From Siphonodentalium dalli (taxonomy: Eukaryota > Mollusca > Scaphopoda > Gadilida > Siphonodentaliidae): 64,000 nt of DNA. The notes beneath the pieces are model-generated. The model was not told the origin of the DNA. It saw only the letters and a program-made list of their open reading frames with translations, and did not search any database. The position numbers and the translations under genes are program-made. The stretch spans positions 199,198,244 through 199,262,243 of the forward strand of contig CP136061.1 in NCBI GenBank assembly GCA_032622095.1, given 5' to 3'. Below, piece by piece: positions 32,154 through 47,100 of the stretch. Every line of letters begins with the position of its first letter. Position 1 is the first letter of the stretch.

Positions 32154-35100
32154 GTAAATTGTCATTTATTAACAGCCTTTTCTTGTGCCTAAGTCTATTC
32201 TATCATTGATGCTGCTAACTTCCGGGCAAATTTGTGACATACTGCTTGGACTACATCTACTAGTACCTCCCCCATCCAAGAGATTTACTAAGAACAACTG
32301 GAACACATGAAATTTACATCACAGCACTGCTCTAACAAGGCAGTCATCAAATGGTTCAATCATGGATTCTTTAAAACTACTAGTACATGTACAAGTTCTG
32401 GATTATTATTCATATGGTATAGAAGTAAATACGGTACTGTATATACATAATACATTCTTTCGCCACATGTAAATACTGTATATACATTCTTTCGGTCAGC
32501 TGACAGTGATATTTGATTGGATTTGAATTTATATGTGTTTTTATATACCGGTATTGGGCCATTCCATGCAAAGTGGTCCACAAAACAAAAAAATTCAAAT
32601 TGGACTCTGGGTCACAATTTATACTTTTTCTCCATATTAATGTTGATCCAATTTATCAGGAAAAAATATTTGTATGTGGAATGTACATGTGTATGCCTTG
32701 CACATCAGTGGTCAAATTTATGGCTACTATAGCCAAACAATTGATCCTATACATTTTGAAATGCTGATGCTGTCTAGGAAAAAATGTTACGATTAACAAA
32801 CTGATTCACATGTCATTTTACAAACAATGACCACCTTATTCTGTAGGCATGCCTGTTACTTGGATATATGATGCATATCAAGAAAAAAAATTGTCATGAA
32901 ATTCACCTTTTGGCTCGTAACACACGTGACAGAATTAACAGTATTTTTTTAGATCTGGAAAAAGTGCACAATGTTTCACATTATTACATATTCAAAGGTA
33001 GAAACGTTCTTGGACAATTTCGGGAAAAACTTGTTGAACTTGATCACCACCTAATGCCCAGATGCATGGTTTAATTTCTGTACACACATGACGTCACATG
33101 CGTTACTAAAATGACATATGGTTTATAGTGATTGAAAACATGGGTCCAAGACTTCTGAAAGCTGTTTCTAGATTAATTATGTTGCTAATATCTGTAAACA
33201 AACTAGATTCACACACTCATTTTGATATGTTAATTAATTCCTGCATCTATGGCTAAGCATTAGAACCTGTTCTGAACTGAACGCATCACATGTGTCTGGC
33301 TAACACCTCCACATACAGATTATCAATAGGAGATTCATAATATTGATCTCAAAACAGATCTGCAGGCTCCTCTATGCCAAAACACACCTGAAACATGATC
33401 CTTTATATTGGTCTGACTACAAGTGGACTGTCGCATCTTTTCAATGATAGATCTTAGTACGGTACCGTAATCCAAAATACAATAATTAATCAATATTAAT
33501 TTAAAAATGGATTAAAATTGCACTGATGAGATGTATGCATCAGGTCTTAATTTTGTATTGACACATGGTTGACTCATTTTATCTGGTAAAATGGCAAATT
33601 GACAAATAATCTTTTACATGTACTTCCAAAAGTTACAAAACCCACTATTTCTGGCCCCCAGTCATCCTCAAATACATAAAATCTACACTTGTACATGGCT
33701 CCAGAATATTTACTAAAGTGATAGGAATTATTGCATCTGAACAAATAAAGTGCCTATTTTTCTGCAGCATTTAGTGTACATGTAGCAGTGAAGAGTGTTC
33801 TGTTAGTTTCTTCTTGATACATAAGAACGAACGCTCATCTCAATTCTCTACCAGAACATTTTTGGTGGCAATGAATTAAGTATGACAGTGTATATTATAC
33901 CTTCACAATATCTAGAGTGATTGGTGTCATACGTTGTAAGTCATTCGTGTATTCATAATCAAGCCAATTCTGGAACACGACAAGGGTGTGCACCCACAGC
34001 GTTCAATTTGAAGTTTGAAGCTTTTAATACCCCTTAAGCTGGGCACATGTGTTCATTTCAGTCATATACCATACATCTCATATATATTTTGAAGACCTCT
34101 GTTTGTCTGTCTGTATGTCTGTCTCTGTCTGTATGTCATTTATACAAATCTACGATTTTCGACTGATCGGGACGAAACTTGGTACGTGTGTGTAGTTTGA
34201 CCAGGCGGTGGACGTTGTCGTATTGGCGAGCCCGTGCGGCGCCCGCTTCGCGCATGCGCAGACGAGATCTCGGAAACGGGTGGAGCTATCGACTTGAAAT
34301 TTGCTATGTGAATGTATCTTGCCCCGGATACAAATTTTATCGGGTTGCCGAGCCCGTGCGACGCCAGCTTCGCGCATTCGCAGATGAGATCTCGGAAACG
34401 GGTGGAGCTATCGACTTGAAATTTGGTATGTGAATGTATCTTGCCCCGGATACGAATTTTATCGGGTCGCCAAGCCCGTGCGACGCCAGCTTCGCGCATG
34501 CACAGACGAGATCTCGGAAACGGGTGGAGCTATCGACTTGAAATTTGCTATGTGAATGTATCTTGCCCCGGATACGAATTTTATCGGGTTGCCAACCTGT
34601 GCGATGCCAGCTTCGCGCATGCGCAGACGAGATCTCGGAAACGGGTGGAGCTATCGACTTGAAATTTGGTTTTTGAATAGCCCGGACAACGAAATTTGGT
34701 ATTTGAATAGCCCGGACAACGTCGGGCTCATCGGCTAGTCAGATATATACCAGTAATATGGTCTCACATTTTAGTGGTTTAAGAAAACTTAAGCAAAGTA
34801 TTCTCTGCAGCTAGCTTTGCTTAAACAGTTAAATGGATTGTGAACAAATACTTTCTATATAATGATGTTGTTTACCAATAATGGGCTTTGTTTATGTCTA
34901 GTAATGTCATGTTCCCTTGTACCTCTCTTCTTATGAATTGACATTAAATTTTTTTATGTTCTGCTGTAATACGCGTAAAATCATCTTTTGAAACAAAACT
35001 GGTGCATAAAATTGACAATCGGTTATGAACTGATTGTAAATAGGATACTGGTTTCGTACGCGTAACACACGTGACAGAGCGATGTAACACACATGACAGT

Positions 35101-38100
35101 AAATATGCTATCAGGGCGAGTAATACATTCAACTCTCATTAAAACTACTAATTGAACATTGAAGTAGAGTTTTTTTTCGTATTGGAAAGAAGCGCCAATT
35201 ATGTATCGAACGGGTAACTTCATATACAAGCATGGTACACTAATACATTTACTACACAGACTTAAGGACCGATCACATAGTTATGATGGGGTCATTATCT
35301 CGACCACATATATGTAATGAATCATTTTGTATTATATTGAATGCACACCAAATGCTGCTTTAAAATATCACCAAAATTTCATGAAAAATGTAACACATGT
35401 GACATGGAATGGCCCTATTGGCAATCATAAATTTACATAATAAATACTGTTAGTGAAAGTATAATACATGTATATACATTATTGCCAACAACGCCTTTGA
35501 TTAGCCAGTTCTTGTCAATGAAGATCACCAAAGTCAGTAGTCATCACTTTTCATCACAAGAAGGAAATTCAATATAATCCATTTGAAAAAAATATGAAGT
35601 AATATATGTTTTATATTTGTTGTTTGATATTTTGCAAGCCCCCCCCCCCATTCACACCATGGTCAACTTCTTTAAATTTGCCACATATAAAATATCAGAA
35701 ATTGATAGCACAGTTCTGTTCAAAATAAAGACCATAAATTGTAGTCTTGTGTTATACAGCTTCTAGCTATATCTTAATGGGAAAAGTCACATGTGACCTA
35801 CTAGTATTGAAGAGTCAAATGGATATTAATGATTTGGTATTCCGGTTTGATTCAAAATAAGATTTTATACTATATTTCCAACAAGAGTCACATCAGAGAT
35901 GCAGAGACTGGTCTTGGTGGCTACAGCTAAATCTTTTGATATTTATTCCAAGTTATCCCACCAACAAGCAAAACAGTTGCATACTTTTATAAATAGTCTT
36001 AGCTCTCAATATAAACCACAGACAAACCAATTTGTACAGGGTGAATTGTGAAAACCCAAACCTATTCTTTATCTGAATCAGCCTATGAGTCCAGTTGTAT
36101 CCATCTGTTGATGCCCACCAGTCGAGTGCAGGCCAGAGTGTTAACCTTGCCAAACACGGTTTCAGTTTTGCAGAAGATATGATCACATAAAAAAGCAAGA
36201 TTCTTGAGCGACTTAACATTATTGTGTACCAAAATTCACTGTATATGGCCACATTGTGAAAACCAGGAGGGTCATTCCTGTTACCAAAATGTTACTCCTG
36301 TTACCAATGTCACTCCTGTTACCAGTGCATATTTATATTTTGTTAAAAAAATACTCATCCAAAGAAAACAGTTATTATTATATTGAGATTGGTACAAAGT
36401 GTTGATACTTATGCAAATATGATCAACTTGGAACTCTTAAATTCATGGCCTACATAGTAATCAGTTGTGTTCTTTTATGCAATAAATGTGTGAGTTGACC
36501 CATGCTTATAGAGATTTTAAACATATTCGCTATGATGAGCTTATTCAAGCTCAATTGTTTCCAAGAAGTAACAAAAGGTAATAGCAATAAATATATTTTA
36601 GTCATATGAAATGACTGCTATTGGTGTAAGCTGATTGTTGTTTGTTAGTAACAGGAGTGACATATTTTACTGCTTTGCTTGATTAAGTCATGTTGCCATG
36701 GCAATAGCAATAAAATTCCAGCATGCCGAAGCAAACCCTAATTCATGGTAAGTCATCAGGTTCGACATGGAAATGTTTTTTTCTGTGAATTTGAACTTTG
36801 AATTTCGCGTAATGCAATCTTCCAAATTGTACAGTTTTCAAACATCACCCAAATGCAGAAAATTGTGCAGCTTATTTTGTGAAGAAAGGACAGACCTTTA
36901 AATCTTTGTATATGTATACCCATACATGTAGTGTTGACACAATTTATTAATACCATTAAGTTCACAGTCTCCTGTAGCTACTTAGACTCCAGATCATGTT
37001 ATTAATGACAGGTGACATTTGAGAACAGTTTTAATCCTTTCTATACTAAATAGATTTTCCCACCCCGTTATAACTGTATAGATTGAAATGGTCTGTTATT
37101 AATTTGGAAGGGTGTTCAGGAAAAGCGAGATGACAAGAGAGACTGTACAAAGATTATATAAGAGCTGAAGGAGTCCTATTCATTGGTGGGAAATGTTCAG
37201 ACAATTACTTATTATTTTAACATTTCTTGGGGGAACTACTAATCAATGAGTATTTAGTATAGAAAGTTTTAATCCGATTCCTTCGATTTCACTTCATACC
37301 CATGAGGAAATTCACATTAAAGTGATTAAACTGATGATATATTTTCATATAAATATTTTACCGGTGTCTAATTCCATAACACTAGTATGAAACGTGATAT
37401 TTATAGTTCTCAACCCCTCAACTGGAGATTTGCTTGGTAGGGTACCGGACATGACTGCTGATGATACAAACAGTGCAATCAATGCTGCGTTTAAAGCTTT
37501 CCAGTCATGGAGGAACACTACTGCTAAGGTATATATCACTTTATTGTCTCCCGAAAAGTTAATATTTGGGGGACTATAGAAATGACCTTCGTCTATCTGT
37601 CCATACATCCATCTGTCCATTTGTGTGTCTGCCACACATTATGGGTACCTTCATTTTGTAATCAACTCTCCCACAGTTTCGAATGTAGAGAACTGAAACT
37701 TTATAGGATATTCTTACCAATATATTGTCAATGTGAAATTTCAATCCTCCAACAATTTTGAGTGTAGAGAATTTAATCTAAAGGAAATTGTTACCCATAT
37801 ATTGCTAATGTGCAAATTGTATATGGACGACAGAAATAAAAATATATTTCACAGAGTTATTGCCCTTTCTTGACTCAGAAAACTTTTTACCATTCTAATT
37901 TCAAATTATTTTTACCAAAGATTTGAAATGAACATATTTTATTTCCAAATCCAAACGAATAACATTATATACAGATGACATAAATATACAAAATATAAGA
38001 GTTACTTATGAAAATGAGGATCGGACAACAAGCCCGAGGGCTTTAATATATGAAGTCTTCTCCTCTACCAAAGATTTATTTTTAATTTTCTGAAAAAACC

Positions 38101-41100
38101 AACCTCCTAAGAAAAACATCTTTTTTTCGGGGGATGTGTGGTATACAAAATATCAGTCTGGGTGAACGTCGACTCTATATTTGAAATCTAGAGTCTGGAG
38201 CTAATGTAGCCAAAACCATTTCTATTCAGCGAAGAGCTCCCCCAAAATGACGTCACGGATTTTAAGAAATACATCGATGATTGACAGGTGTCCCCACGTG
38301 TTATTTGTTGTGCTTGATCACAATAACAATGGCCTGTGTCGCGACATGAACTTACAGAAGATAATATTTGTCGTGTCTTTTTCGGGAGATGAACTCGCTG
38401 CATCAACCGGAAAGCTGCATCCGAGAGCAAAAAATAAGGTTGTCATCAAAAATGATGCTTTAGAACTATTTAAAAGCATAAAATTAAGTCATTTCCTCGG
38501 TGTTTAACTTTCAGATGACTTTTTTACGACAAATAATTTGATTTGCAAACCATGTTACAATAAAGTAAATCAAATACACGGACATGAGTGAGTTCTATTA
38601 TATTTATGGGAGGCCAAGTTGGTACCATGCGCAGGCCTATCTATCAGGTCTAGCACATCCTTCAAATTAATCCGAATCGTACCGAATAATTTCGAAGCCA
38701 TTTTTTCTGTCTGTTGTATTTGCAAGCATCGCTTTCGATCGGAGAAATACAGACGAAATTACGCTCTGTTACTATATTTAGAGGTGACATTGTGGGAGTC
38801 TCCGCCCACTAACACTTGTTTATTAACCCATACGGTTTCATTGGACGGAAAATAATTTACGCAATCAATCAGATTACGGAATCCCGAGGACTTGGAAATG
38901 AGATAGCGATGTTATCCGTCAGACCTAATATTCAATGTTGTAATGAATATTTAGGTATGAGTTTACTCAGACTGACAAAATATAAGAGTTAATTATCGAA
39001 ATGAGGATCGGACAACAATCCCGAGGGCTTATATGAATTCTCCTCTACCAAAGAAAAGCCAACCTCCTAAGAAAAAAATCTTTTTTCGGGGGATGTGTGG
39101 TCGACAACCTTTTATTGAAATTCAACTGAGAATTATATTTGGCCTGTTAATCCTTTGAACCCTGAAATACTAGTATATATATATGTAAAACGCCTCATTT
39201 CCTGAGTTATAGGACAAAATTACGATATTTCAAATTATATCTAAACCACTTCAAAATAAAACTGAATATTTTAGAATATAAATCAGGATGCAATGAATTA
39301 GAAAACACAAAGATTGATCGTATCAATGAGTCTACTTCCAGCAGTTGAGCTTGCTCTACCATGCCCACCAACAGTTATCGCCATGTTTTCCTATACAAAG
39401 AAACAATATATTTATTTGTTTGCCGCAATTACATCATATGTTTCAGACAGCATCGGCGCGTCGGTTTTCTGGATAATAAGGACTGTTTATTTTATAAAAA
39501 GAAGTATATTCAGTAGTTGGCCTTGCTATGCCATGTCCTCCAATAGTTGTCATCACCTTACTGCTCACTTGACCCATAGGCAGGGTTCGCGCTGCTGATA
39601 GCCATTATAGCCAAATGCAAAAATAGAAGACAGTGGCGTTGACCTCTTTGTCACTTCACTGTGGTTTGATGGCGTATGTGAGTAAGTTGTTGTGTATACT
39701 TTGTGTGTCCCCTTCGTATTATTCTCACCCATACCATACATGTAGCTCGACGAATATTAAATATGTGTGTACAACATGGTGGATATCGTTGAGAGAAGTG
39801 TCCAATCTATTGTCGACAATTATTCAAGCTTGCTTTTATGAGAATGATGTGCAAATGCCAAAAGCCAGCGCTATAGAACCTACATGTACAATCAATTTAT
39901 CAATTTTACTGAAATTGAACCATTTATAGTAACAGGGAACGATCTTGCAGATAAAGATGGATAACTCTAAAATCAAGTGGTAATAATAACCACTTGATTT
40001 TAGAGTTATCCATCTTTATCTGCAAGACTGTCCGTTTGACCGGCAAGTTCTGTCCCAGAAACAATAGAAATCGCAAACTTCAAACATCGATATCTAATCA
40101 CTCTGAGCTTTGATGGGTGGGTTCCTCGAATCAAATATTTTTGACCCCTGAAGCCAAATAAATAGTAAATTAGGAGCGTCTGATCAGATTGAGTACCTTT
40201 AAATATCGATTACGCCCTGGGGAAAAACATTTGGCTAAACAAATCTGGAAATGGCTAAACTTTTTGGGCCACTGGGAACACGGCACATAGGCACTTACCA
40301 GTGTACAGAAAATGATCAACTCCATTGACTACCGATCGATTCGGTTGCATTACCAGGTTGTTTTGTTTTGTTTTTAGCTCACCTGAGACGAAGTCTCCGG
40401 TGGAGCTATAGTCATCACTCCTCGTTCGTCATCCGTCCATCGTCCGTCCATCCGTCCGTCAACAATTCTTTGAACATCTTCTCCTCTGGAACCATAAGAC
40501 CGAATGTGTTCATATTTGGTGTGGATGTTCCCTAGGTGACTCCCATTCAGATTTGTTCAAATGAGGTCAGTGGGTCAAATAGTTGCGAAGCCAGGGCCAT
40601 AACTCTTTCCCACCATAGTAATTCTTTTAAACATCTTCTTCAGAACGATAAGACCAAATGGTTTCATATTTGGTGTGGATGTTCCCTAGGTGACTCACAT
40701 TCAGATTTTTTCAAGCGAAGCCAGGGCCATAACTCTTTCCCTCCATAGTAATTCTTAAAATGACTTCTTCTCAAATACCATCAGGCCATATGGGTTCATA
40801 TTTGGTATGAAGGATCCTTGGGTGACTGGGGTTCAGATTTGTTCAAATCAGGTCACTGGGTCAATGTGGGCGGGGCCATGGACATAACTCCAAAAAATGT
40901 TTTTAATATGAGATATTTATATGAGATAAATGAAAAACTAATGCCATTACATTTCTGAAGGTTGTGCCCCCTGGCCCTTCACTCAAGTTTTGGCTTCTGC
41001 CACCCTGGTTCCAAAAATAATATTTACTAAAATTCTTGACAGAATCATTAATAAGAAGCATTTACTTTGGCTCTAACTGTATGCGGGGTATGCCTACACA

Positions 41101-44100
41101 TGTCAAGTGAAATTTGACATTTTTATAAACATTCCCTTGAGATCTGCTAGAGGAAATTAATTACCAATTACAACAACAGTCTATCATATGTATTGTTCAA
41201 ATCTTTCAACAGGACATTTAACACTCCCACATCCACCACCTCACTAGAACATGTTTGGCAAACTTGAAAAGTGTCCTTTGAAAGAACCACCAGCTCTATT
41301 TAGCTCACATTTAATATTTAGGCTCCTTTGGTGATTGGGATTCAGATTTGTTCAATCAGGGTCACCATGTCAAGTAGGTGCAAGGTCAGCTACATTACTC
41401 TTTCTCTCTATAGTAATTCATGATATGTCTTCTATGCAAGAACCAAATGGCCTATTTTGCTTATATTTGGTATGAAATTACCTTGGGTGACAGATTTGTG
41501 AAAATGTGATCACAAAGTCAAATAAGGGCAGAGCCAGAGACATAACTATTTCACTCCATAGTAATTCTTAAAATATGTTTGCAAGAATTAGTTGGCTTAT
41601 TTAGCATGGAATGTTCTTGTTTGACTGCAATTCAGATTTCTTTTAATGGGGTCACCTGGTCAAATAGTGGCCAAGTGAAGGACTGTTTCCCTCTTAATAT
41701 GCTTCCTTCACAAGGACCATCAGGTCTATTTTACTGATATTTAGTACGAAGGGTTCTTTGGTGGCTGGGATTCAAATTTATTCAGATGGGGTCACCAGGT
41801 TAAATAGGGTGGGACCAGGGACATAACTATATGTCTATATAGTAATTCTTAAAATTACTTCTCAAGAGAGGTTGGACTATTTAGATTACATATACATGTA
41901 GTATGGATGATCCTTTAGTGACTGAGATTCAGATTTGTTAAAATGAGGTAAACCTGTCAATAAATGGCAGGGCTATGGGGAGTTAACACTTTTGTGTCTA
42001 ATAAAATCATTGAAATACCAAATTCATTAAAACATCTACCTTGGAACCACCTGACTGATTAATCTGACATACATGTATGGTTTTTGGGTCCATGGATAAT
42101 TGGGCTTCAAACATGTCTAAATGGTTTTATAAAAAGCGCTTGTGAGATTGGAAATTTCCAACAATTGAGAAAGTTTGAGGTGTTGGTTGTGAAATTCCAA
42201 CCTAAGACTTGGGAGTCTGGAGCCCGGTCGGAAGGGGACTTGTTGAGCTGTAGGAGGGGGATGGGGGGTGATCATTAGTGTACAGTTGGTAATTTCAAGG
42301 TGGATTTTCACCAATCTACATATGTGAAGTCTCTCTAGCCACATATCCTGTTTAGATCTACTTCTTTTAAAGTGGTTATGAAAAGTTCTGACTGTTGTGG
42401 TCTCCAGAGTCCCAATCTTATCAGTCTTTGCTTTTCCAGGCGCGTAGCGATATTATGAAGAAGTGGCATCAACTGGTTGCCGAAAATTCAGAAGATCTCG
42501 CCACAATAATGACAGCTGAATGTGTATGTTTAATTTATAAGAAATTTTCTCAATAGATCAATACAAGTGTTTTCAGAATTATCATACCCCGTTCTGCAGG
42601 TGCAGAAATTCATAAATGGCATGTTAATTCCACTTAGAATTAGATGATTTGATTACTTTCATACATTGTGTGCCGAACATTAGAACATTTTCTTTTGTGT
42701 ATAAGCTGTGTACAGTTATGCTTTTGGCTTACCAACCTATTCACTACTGAATGACGTCATGACCTCTTGTGCTTCAGCGGAAAATTATAACGGGAATTAT
42801 GTCCATTAGTGTGGTAACTTGAACAAACGTCAACCAATGGAACTTTCCACAGCTGTCAATCAAATATTTATTAGCGGATATTGAGCCTAACTCAAAAGAA
42901 CATGAAACTTTTGAAAGATGTCAATTCTCACCCCAGTGTTAAAAACTCCTGGACACTGGATGGCAAAATAATTGCACTCTTAAACAATGGCAAAAAAATC
43001 CTAGTAAAGGAGCTAAATCAGCTAGAGTATGTTGACAATTAAACATAGATACTCAAACTACAATGCATACACATTCTTATGCATGGATCATCATCATTCA
43101 TATCTGTGTTATATTCTCTGCTTCTGTCTCGTGATCGTTTATGGATGCATGTCTCATCATAACTGTGAATGATAAAATATCTGGATCATCATCATTCATG
43201 ACTGTGCTATATATTCTCTGGTCAGCATGCTTCTGTCTCGTGATTTACCGTGGATGCCTATTTCATCATTCTAACTGTGAAAGATATAATCTCTGGACAG
43301 CATGTTTTGTTTTCAACGTCATGACAGTGTATAATCATCTCTGGACAACATACTCTCATCATCATAGTGACTGCGTATCGTGTCATTGACTCTGGACAGC
43401 ATACTTCCATCTCATGTTAATCCATCGACTAGCATGCCTCTGTTCTTGTGTGTCTTTGTTATATATGTATTATTTTGTTTTTGTGACATACTCATCTGTT
43501 GCTGCATGCTATAAGCTTACATGTATGTGTTTAACTCACAAAACTATAATTGCATGCACTAATGATTGATACGTTATTATGTATATACTTCCTGAGTTTT
43601 GTCAAGCATGTGCATGGAAAACAACATATATCCAACCAGCCATTTCTCCGTTGATGTGAACACCCTACATTTGGACAAATAACTTCAAAAAGTTCACCAC
43701 TCGCACACACCGCCCCCTCCATACCCCCCCCCATACAACCACATTACCATGCCTCTAAAATACCCATGCTCTACATGCAACAAATCAGTGAGAAAAAATC
43801 AAGATGCGTTATGTTGTGACCTGTGTGATCAATGGATTCACCTCCGCTGCTCTAAATTACTAAAAACAGATTTCATGAAGCAAGCTAATGATGATAGCCC
43901 ATGGTTTTGCTACCATTGTAATGAGACGTTATTTCCATTTAATCACATGGAGGAAGAGGCACTGTTTCGACTGGCATTATTTGACATGAAACAAGAATAT
44001 ACTCACACAAATTCAAATAAATCATTTTTAATGAACCCATTCACTCTAAATGATGACTTCCGTGAAGAACATCAAATGGATGATGATGACTACAATTTAA

Positions 44101-47100
44101 ACCCAGTAAATCCTGAAAACTAGTGATGAGCCGATAATCGGGAACGACAATCGGAATCGGCCGATTGTGGCCCATCGGATGACAATCGGTACTCGGGTTT
44201 GAACATCGGGATTTCCGATTGTCTAAATAATAAATGAGTGCTTGTTTTTCTTTAATAAACTGTTTTAAATATGACGATGTTTTGTTGAATAAATGACCAG
44301 TAAACATGGGGAAAGTGATACCAAACACAAACTTGATATACATACATGCCCTCTGCAATACCCCGGCCGTACCTGGGTCCATGTGTGAACAATATATTAG
44401 TAGGGGTCGCCGGGAAGCACGTGACACTTTGAGTTAGAGTGAGGCAGCTAGCATGACGCCGTGATTGCGCATAATAATTCATTAATTATTGGCATACCGG
44501 AACAGTCGTTTCAGTCGATTGATTTCTTTAGCATTGTGATGTACACAACGTACATGTCATGGGACTCATGTACGCCCATAGGTAACTTTATTGTTCGTCA
44601 ACATGTAGACATTTTGATTTATATATGTCAAACTATCAAAAATCAAAATGTATGCATACCCAGTACAACAAAGCTATCTATATAGTACATACAGCGTAAC
44701 AGGTATAAACACTACTATAGAAACCGAAAGTGCATGTCACGTGACTTTAAATAGTTGAAGACAATCCTCGTGTGACGTCACGTATATGTCACCACAAATG
44801 ATTATTATGATGACCACGCCGAAATCGAATCGTGTCTGTGAAATTGACATGAACATGGTGTAACTTGCAACTAGTTCAGTCGGCTCATTCCTTTGACGTG
44901 ATGTCTTTGAATTGGGATCAAAGAAAAATGCCGTTTGATGAATTGTTATCAAAAACGGACCATGGACATGTCGTCATGCACGTGGCTACATCAAACTTTC
45001 AAAAAATTTGTTGTGGAATAGCCTAGAATACATGGGTATGTTGCCTGTATTCGATCACTAGTCTGCCCATACCCACCTATCTACTTACCCAAACATATAC
45101 TTATGTATACAGTGTACTGGCATATTACTACGTTTGTTGATAGCTTCTAATTCTAAGTATTATATAACACATATAACATATTCTGCTATACATTATTGAA
45201 ATAATCGGAATCGGCACCTGAAGCGGCCGATTGTGATCTCAAATAATCGGCAATCGGCGCACGGCTCTATTTGACAATCGGCTCATCACTACTGAAACTC
45301 CTCTAACTATACCCTCCTTGATGAATTTAACGATAAATTGAAAATAATAAACCAAAATGTGTCATCATCAATGATACACTTCAACATACGTTCACTATTA
45401 AAAAATATGGACAAGTTATCCACTTTCCTGTATACCTGTAGACATAGATTTGATCTAATAGGCGTTACTGAAACTTGGCTTAAGGATGAATCTCCTGTGG
45501 ATCTAACAAAAATGGGAAGCTATAGCTTTTATGAGAAACACAGGAGTGATAGAGGTGGGGGTGGAGTTGGACTTTATGTACATGAAAGCATTGAAGCACA
45601 GGTACGATCAGACTCGTCTTTGTTCAGTGAGAACTTTGAGAGCTTATTTATTGAAATTCCTGACAAAAACAAAAAAAACAAAAAACAAGTAGTAGGATGT
45701 ATATATCGAAGCCCAAATTCTAATGTCGATGACTTTCTTGAAAAACTTGAAACAGTATTAACCCAGATACATAAAGAGAAAAAAGATTGTTTCCTAATGG
45801 GAGACTTTAATATAAACATAAATACTAATAACACCAGCGGAAACAACTTCCTTAACTTACTAAAGTCATTTATGTTCTTGCCATCAATAACGAAACCCAC
45901 TAGAATAACTGAGTTCAGTGCAACCCTTATTGACAACATATTCTCCAACTGTCTCCTCTCCTCATCTATCAATGCTGGTATATTCGTGGAAGACATTACA
46001 GATCACATGCCTATCTATCTCCTTTTGAGCAATGGAACTAAAACATTGAATAAGAAAGACGTATTTATATGGCAAAGAGACTATTCAAAAAGAAACAAAG
46101 AAAATTTTATAACCGAAATATCCAAAATTGACTGGACTATGGTGTTAGACAACCAGGATTGCAACCAAGCCTACAATTCTTTCCACGAAACATTAACAAA
46201 CATTTACAATAATAATTTTCCAAACATCAGAAAGAAAATCAAACCTTCTAATCATTGCAATCCATGGATAACAGCAGGTATACTGAATTCCATTAGAAGA
46301 AAGAATAAACTATATAAAATATTCATTAAGAACAGAACATACTATAATAATGATCGATACAAGAAGTATAGGAATCGACTAAATTCAATTATCCGTACTG
46401 CTAAACAACACTATTATCATAGGAAATTCCAACAATATGAAGGTAATATCAATGGCACATGGAAACTGATTAAAAACATTCTCAACAAGAAAAAGGGAAG
46501 CAAAAATGTAACAGAGTTCTTTTATGAAAATAAATATATTAATAACAAAGAGGAAATTGCTACCAAATTCAATGAATTCTTCACCAATATTGGACCAACC
46601 CTTGCTTCAAAAATTAAATCTAACAAGAATCCAGCAGATTACCTTAATCAACCTAAAGTGTTCTTCATTCTTTATCCAACCAACAGATGAACTTGAAGTC
46701 ATAGAAATTCTCAAAAATATCAGTGCAAAAAAGGCTGCCGGTATTGATGATCTCAAGTGTTCAATATTGAAACATTGTAGCGAATTTATTATTAAACCCA
46801 TTACACATATATGCAATCTTTCTCTTGCTAAAGGAATATTTCCAGACCTCATGAAGATAGCAAAAGTTGTACCTATTTTCAAAGCTAAAGACCCAACCAC
46901 ATTAAGTAACTACAGGCCAGTCTCTGTGCTACCTGTATTTTCCAAAATCCTAGAAAAAATGATGTACAACCGACTGAACAAATACTTAACCAAATACAAT
47001 ATTCTATATAGAAGTCAATATGGCTTCAGAAAGAATCACTCAACTATTCTGGCACTAACTGATCTCTTAGAGAAAATTACCCAAGCCCTAGATAATAGAG

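Noticed and set aside
34140-34662. Several open frames on both strands
   Set aside because: All are products of the 122-bp tandem repeat.
37990-39101. Direct repeats as LTRs of a small retroelement
   Set aside because: No TG..CA ends, target duplication or coding content could be shown.
44252-44685. Frames inside the hAT-type insertion as a transposase remnant
   Set aside because: No BED zinc finger, RNase-H or hAT C-terminal motif could be seen.
46524-46659. The first ~45 codons of the long RT frame as a real N-terminus
   Set aside because: They are the endonuclease-RT linker read in the wrong frame before the frameshift point.
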